NCBI RefSeq assembly: GCF_040183065.1
Contig: NC_091119.1
Coordinates: forward strand, 100,869,774 to 100,933,773
Length of the DNA stretch: 64,000 nt
Reading direction: 5' to 3'
Source: Periplaneta americana
Lineage: Eukaryota; Arthropoda; Insecta; Blattodea; Blattidae
Shown: positions 63,555 through 64,000 of the stretch, piece after piece
How positions within the stretch are numbered: the stretch's first letter is position 1
How the letters are laid out: every line of letters begins with the position of its first letter
Notes under the pieces: generated by a model
Databases searched by the model: none
Told to the model about the DNA's origin: nothing
The model's input: only the letters and a program-made list of their open reading frames with translations
Translations under genes and position numbers: made by a program

Positions 63555-64000
63555 CGAAATATAATGATGCTCATTACCTGTATTGTTATCAAATATATAG
63601 TTATAAATATATATTTTATGGTATGGTAGCATTTAAAATACTTTTCAATGAGCTCCATGGTCACAAACTTTACATGAATTTCTTTATAGAAGGGTAAAAG
63701 ATATGAGAGAAGAATAGACATCTTAGCTTCCATGTAAAAATAACACTTCAGAAGAGTTTAACATATTACTTGACTTTTTATGCTTCTAAAGTACACATAT
63801 GTCTTTGTAACTGTGGCATAGTGTCCTTCTCCCTGCCGAGGACATGACAGGATACAGAACATGATGACATAATAAGTAAGCTCTGAACTGTCTCGGGATT
63901 TAACAATAGCAAATAAAACGCTAACGAACTTGTACTAATAATGGCTACTTTAACAACATAAAAGTCAATCTTAAGAATATAGAAAGCAGTCCTTAATTTG
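63555..64000. other. No gene recognised
   Basis: AT-rich, short frames, no motif. Confidence 0.4.

Overview
This looks like a window of a large, intron-rich, repeat-saturated insect genome. Coding exons are short and far apart. Almost everything else is layered transposable elements (TEs): non-LTR retrotransposons, Penelope-like elements, hAT, mariner, P-like and piggyBac-like DNA elements, tRNA-derived SINEs and inverted-repeat MITEs. A degenerate tandem array built on the insect telomere word TTAGG lies near 42 kb. Several repeat families resemble ones I associate with cockroaches and termites (Blattodea, for example Periplaneta). That assignment is recall plus inference, not proof.

Host signal. 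On the + strand I see four exon-like segments outside recognised TEs at 3617-3739, 25192-25359, 35511-35597 and 36226-36334, and a terminal-type exon at 39106-39186 with a stop codon and a downstream AATAAA. They may belong to one unidentified host gene of more than 35 kb. Only the last two join cleanly in phase, so extra exons are missing or the set is mixed. The one host gene I recognise is the last exon of a CD2BP2/Lin1 (U5 snRNP 52K) homologue at 47973-48154, which carries the GYF domain.

Layout. 0.8-3.4 kb: a MITE, a SINE and a minus-strand LINE 3' half. 4.0-8.2 kb: a hAT-like element split by a LINE with a perfect 15-bp target-site duplication (TSD). 8.8-17.4 kb: one old minus-strand RNase H-bearing LINE shattered by at least six later insertions, two of which carry insertions of their own. 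18.0-18.5 kb: remnant of an intron-containing transposase. 18.98-25.08 kb: a 6.1-kb hAT-ended unit with a perfect 8-bp TSD that encloses a three-exon DUF7869-like gene, a P-element-like fragment and a LINE. 29.9-34.4 kb: a LINE split by a hAT-ended element, itself split by a 2.77-kb hAT element with a decayed transposase. 34.4-35.5 kb: a mariner pseudogene. 36.4-37.6 kb: another hAT-ended unit. 40.5-42.6 kb: microsatellites, a SINE and the TTAGG array. 43-50.8 kb: MITEs, LINE pieces, the CD2BP2 exon and a TTAA-flanked MITE. 50.9-53.6 kb: a mariner-ended region holding a hAT element that holds a Penelope fragment. 57.4-58.9 kb: a second member of the first hAT-like family. 59.7-60.2 kb: a second DUF7869-like C-terminus. 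60.35-60.53 kb: a near-perfect Penelope-type palindrome. 61.4-62.3 kb: a LINE with an intact-looking RNase H motif set. 62.8-63.55 kb: a MITE followed by a nearly identical 248-bp tandem duplication.

No prokaryotic genes, CRISPR arrays, operons or rRNA genes were seen. Most coding calls are decayed. TSDs, splice sites and motif residues were read by eye. No alignment or database search was run, and family names are from memory of motifs.
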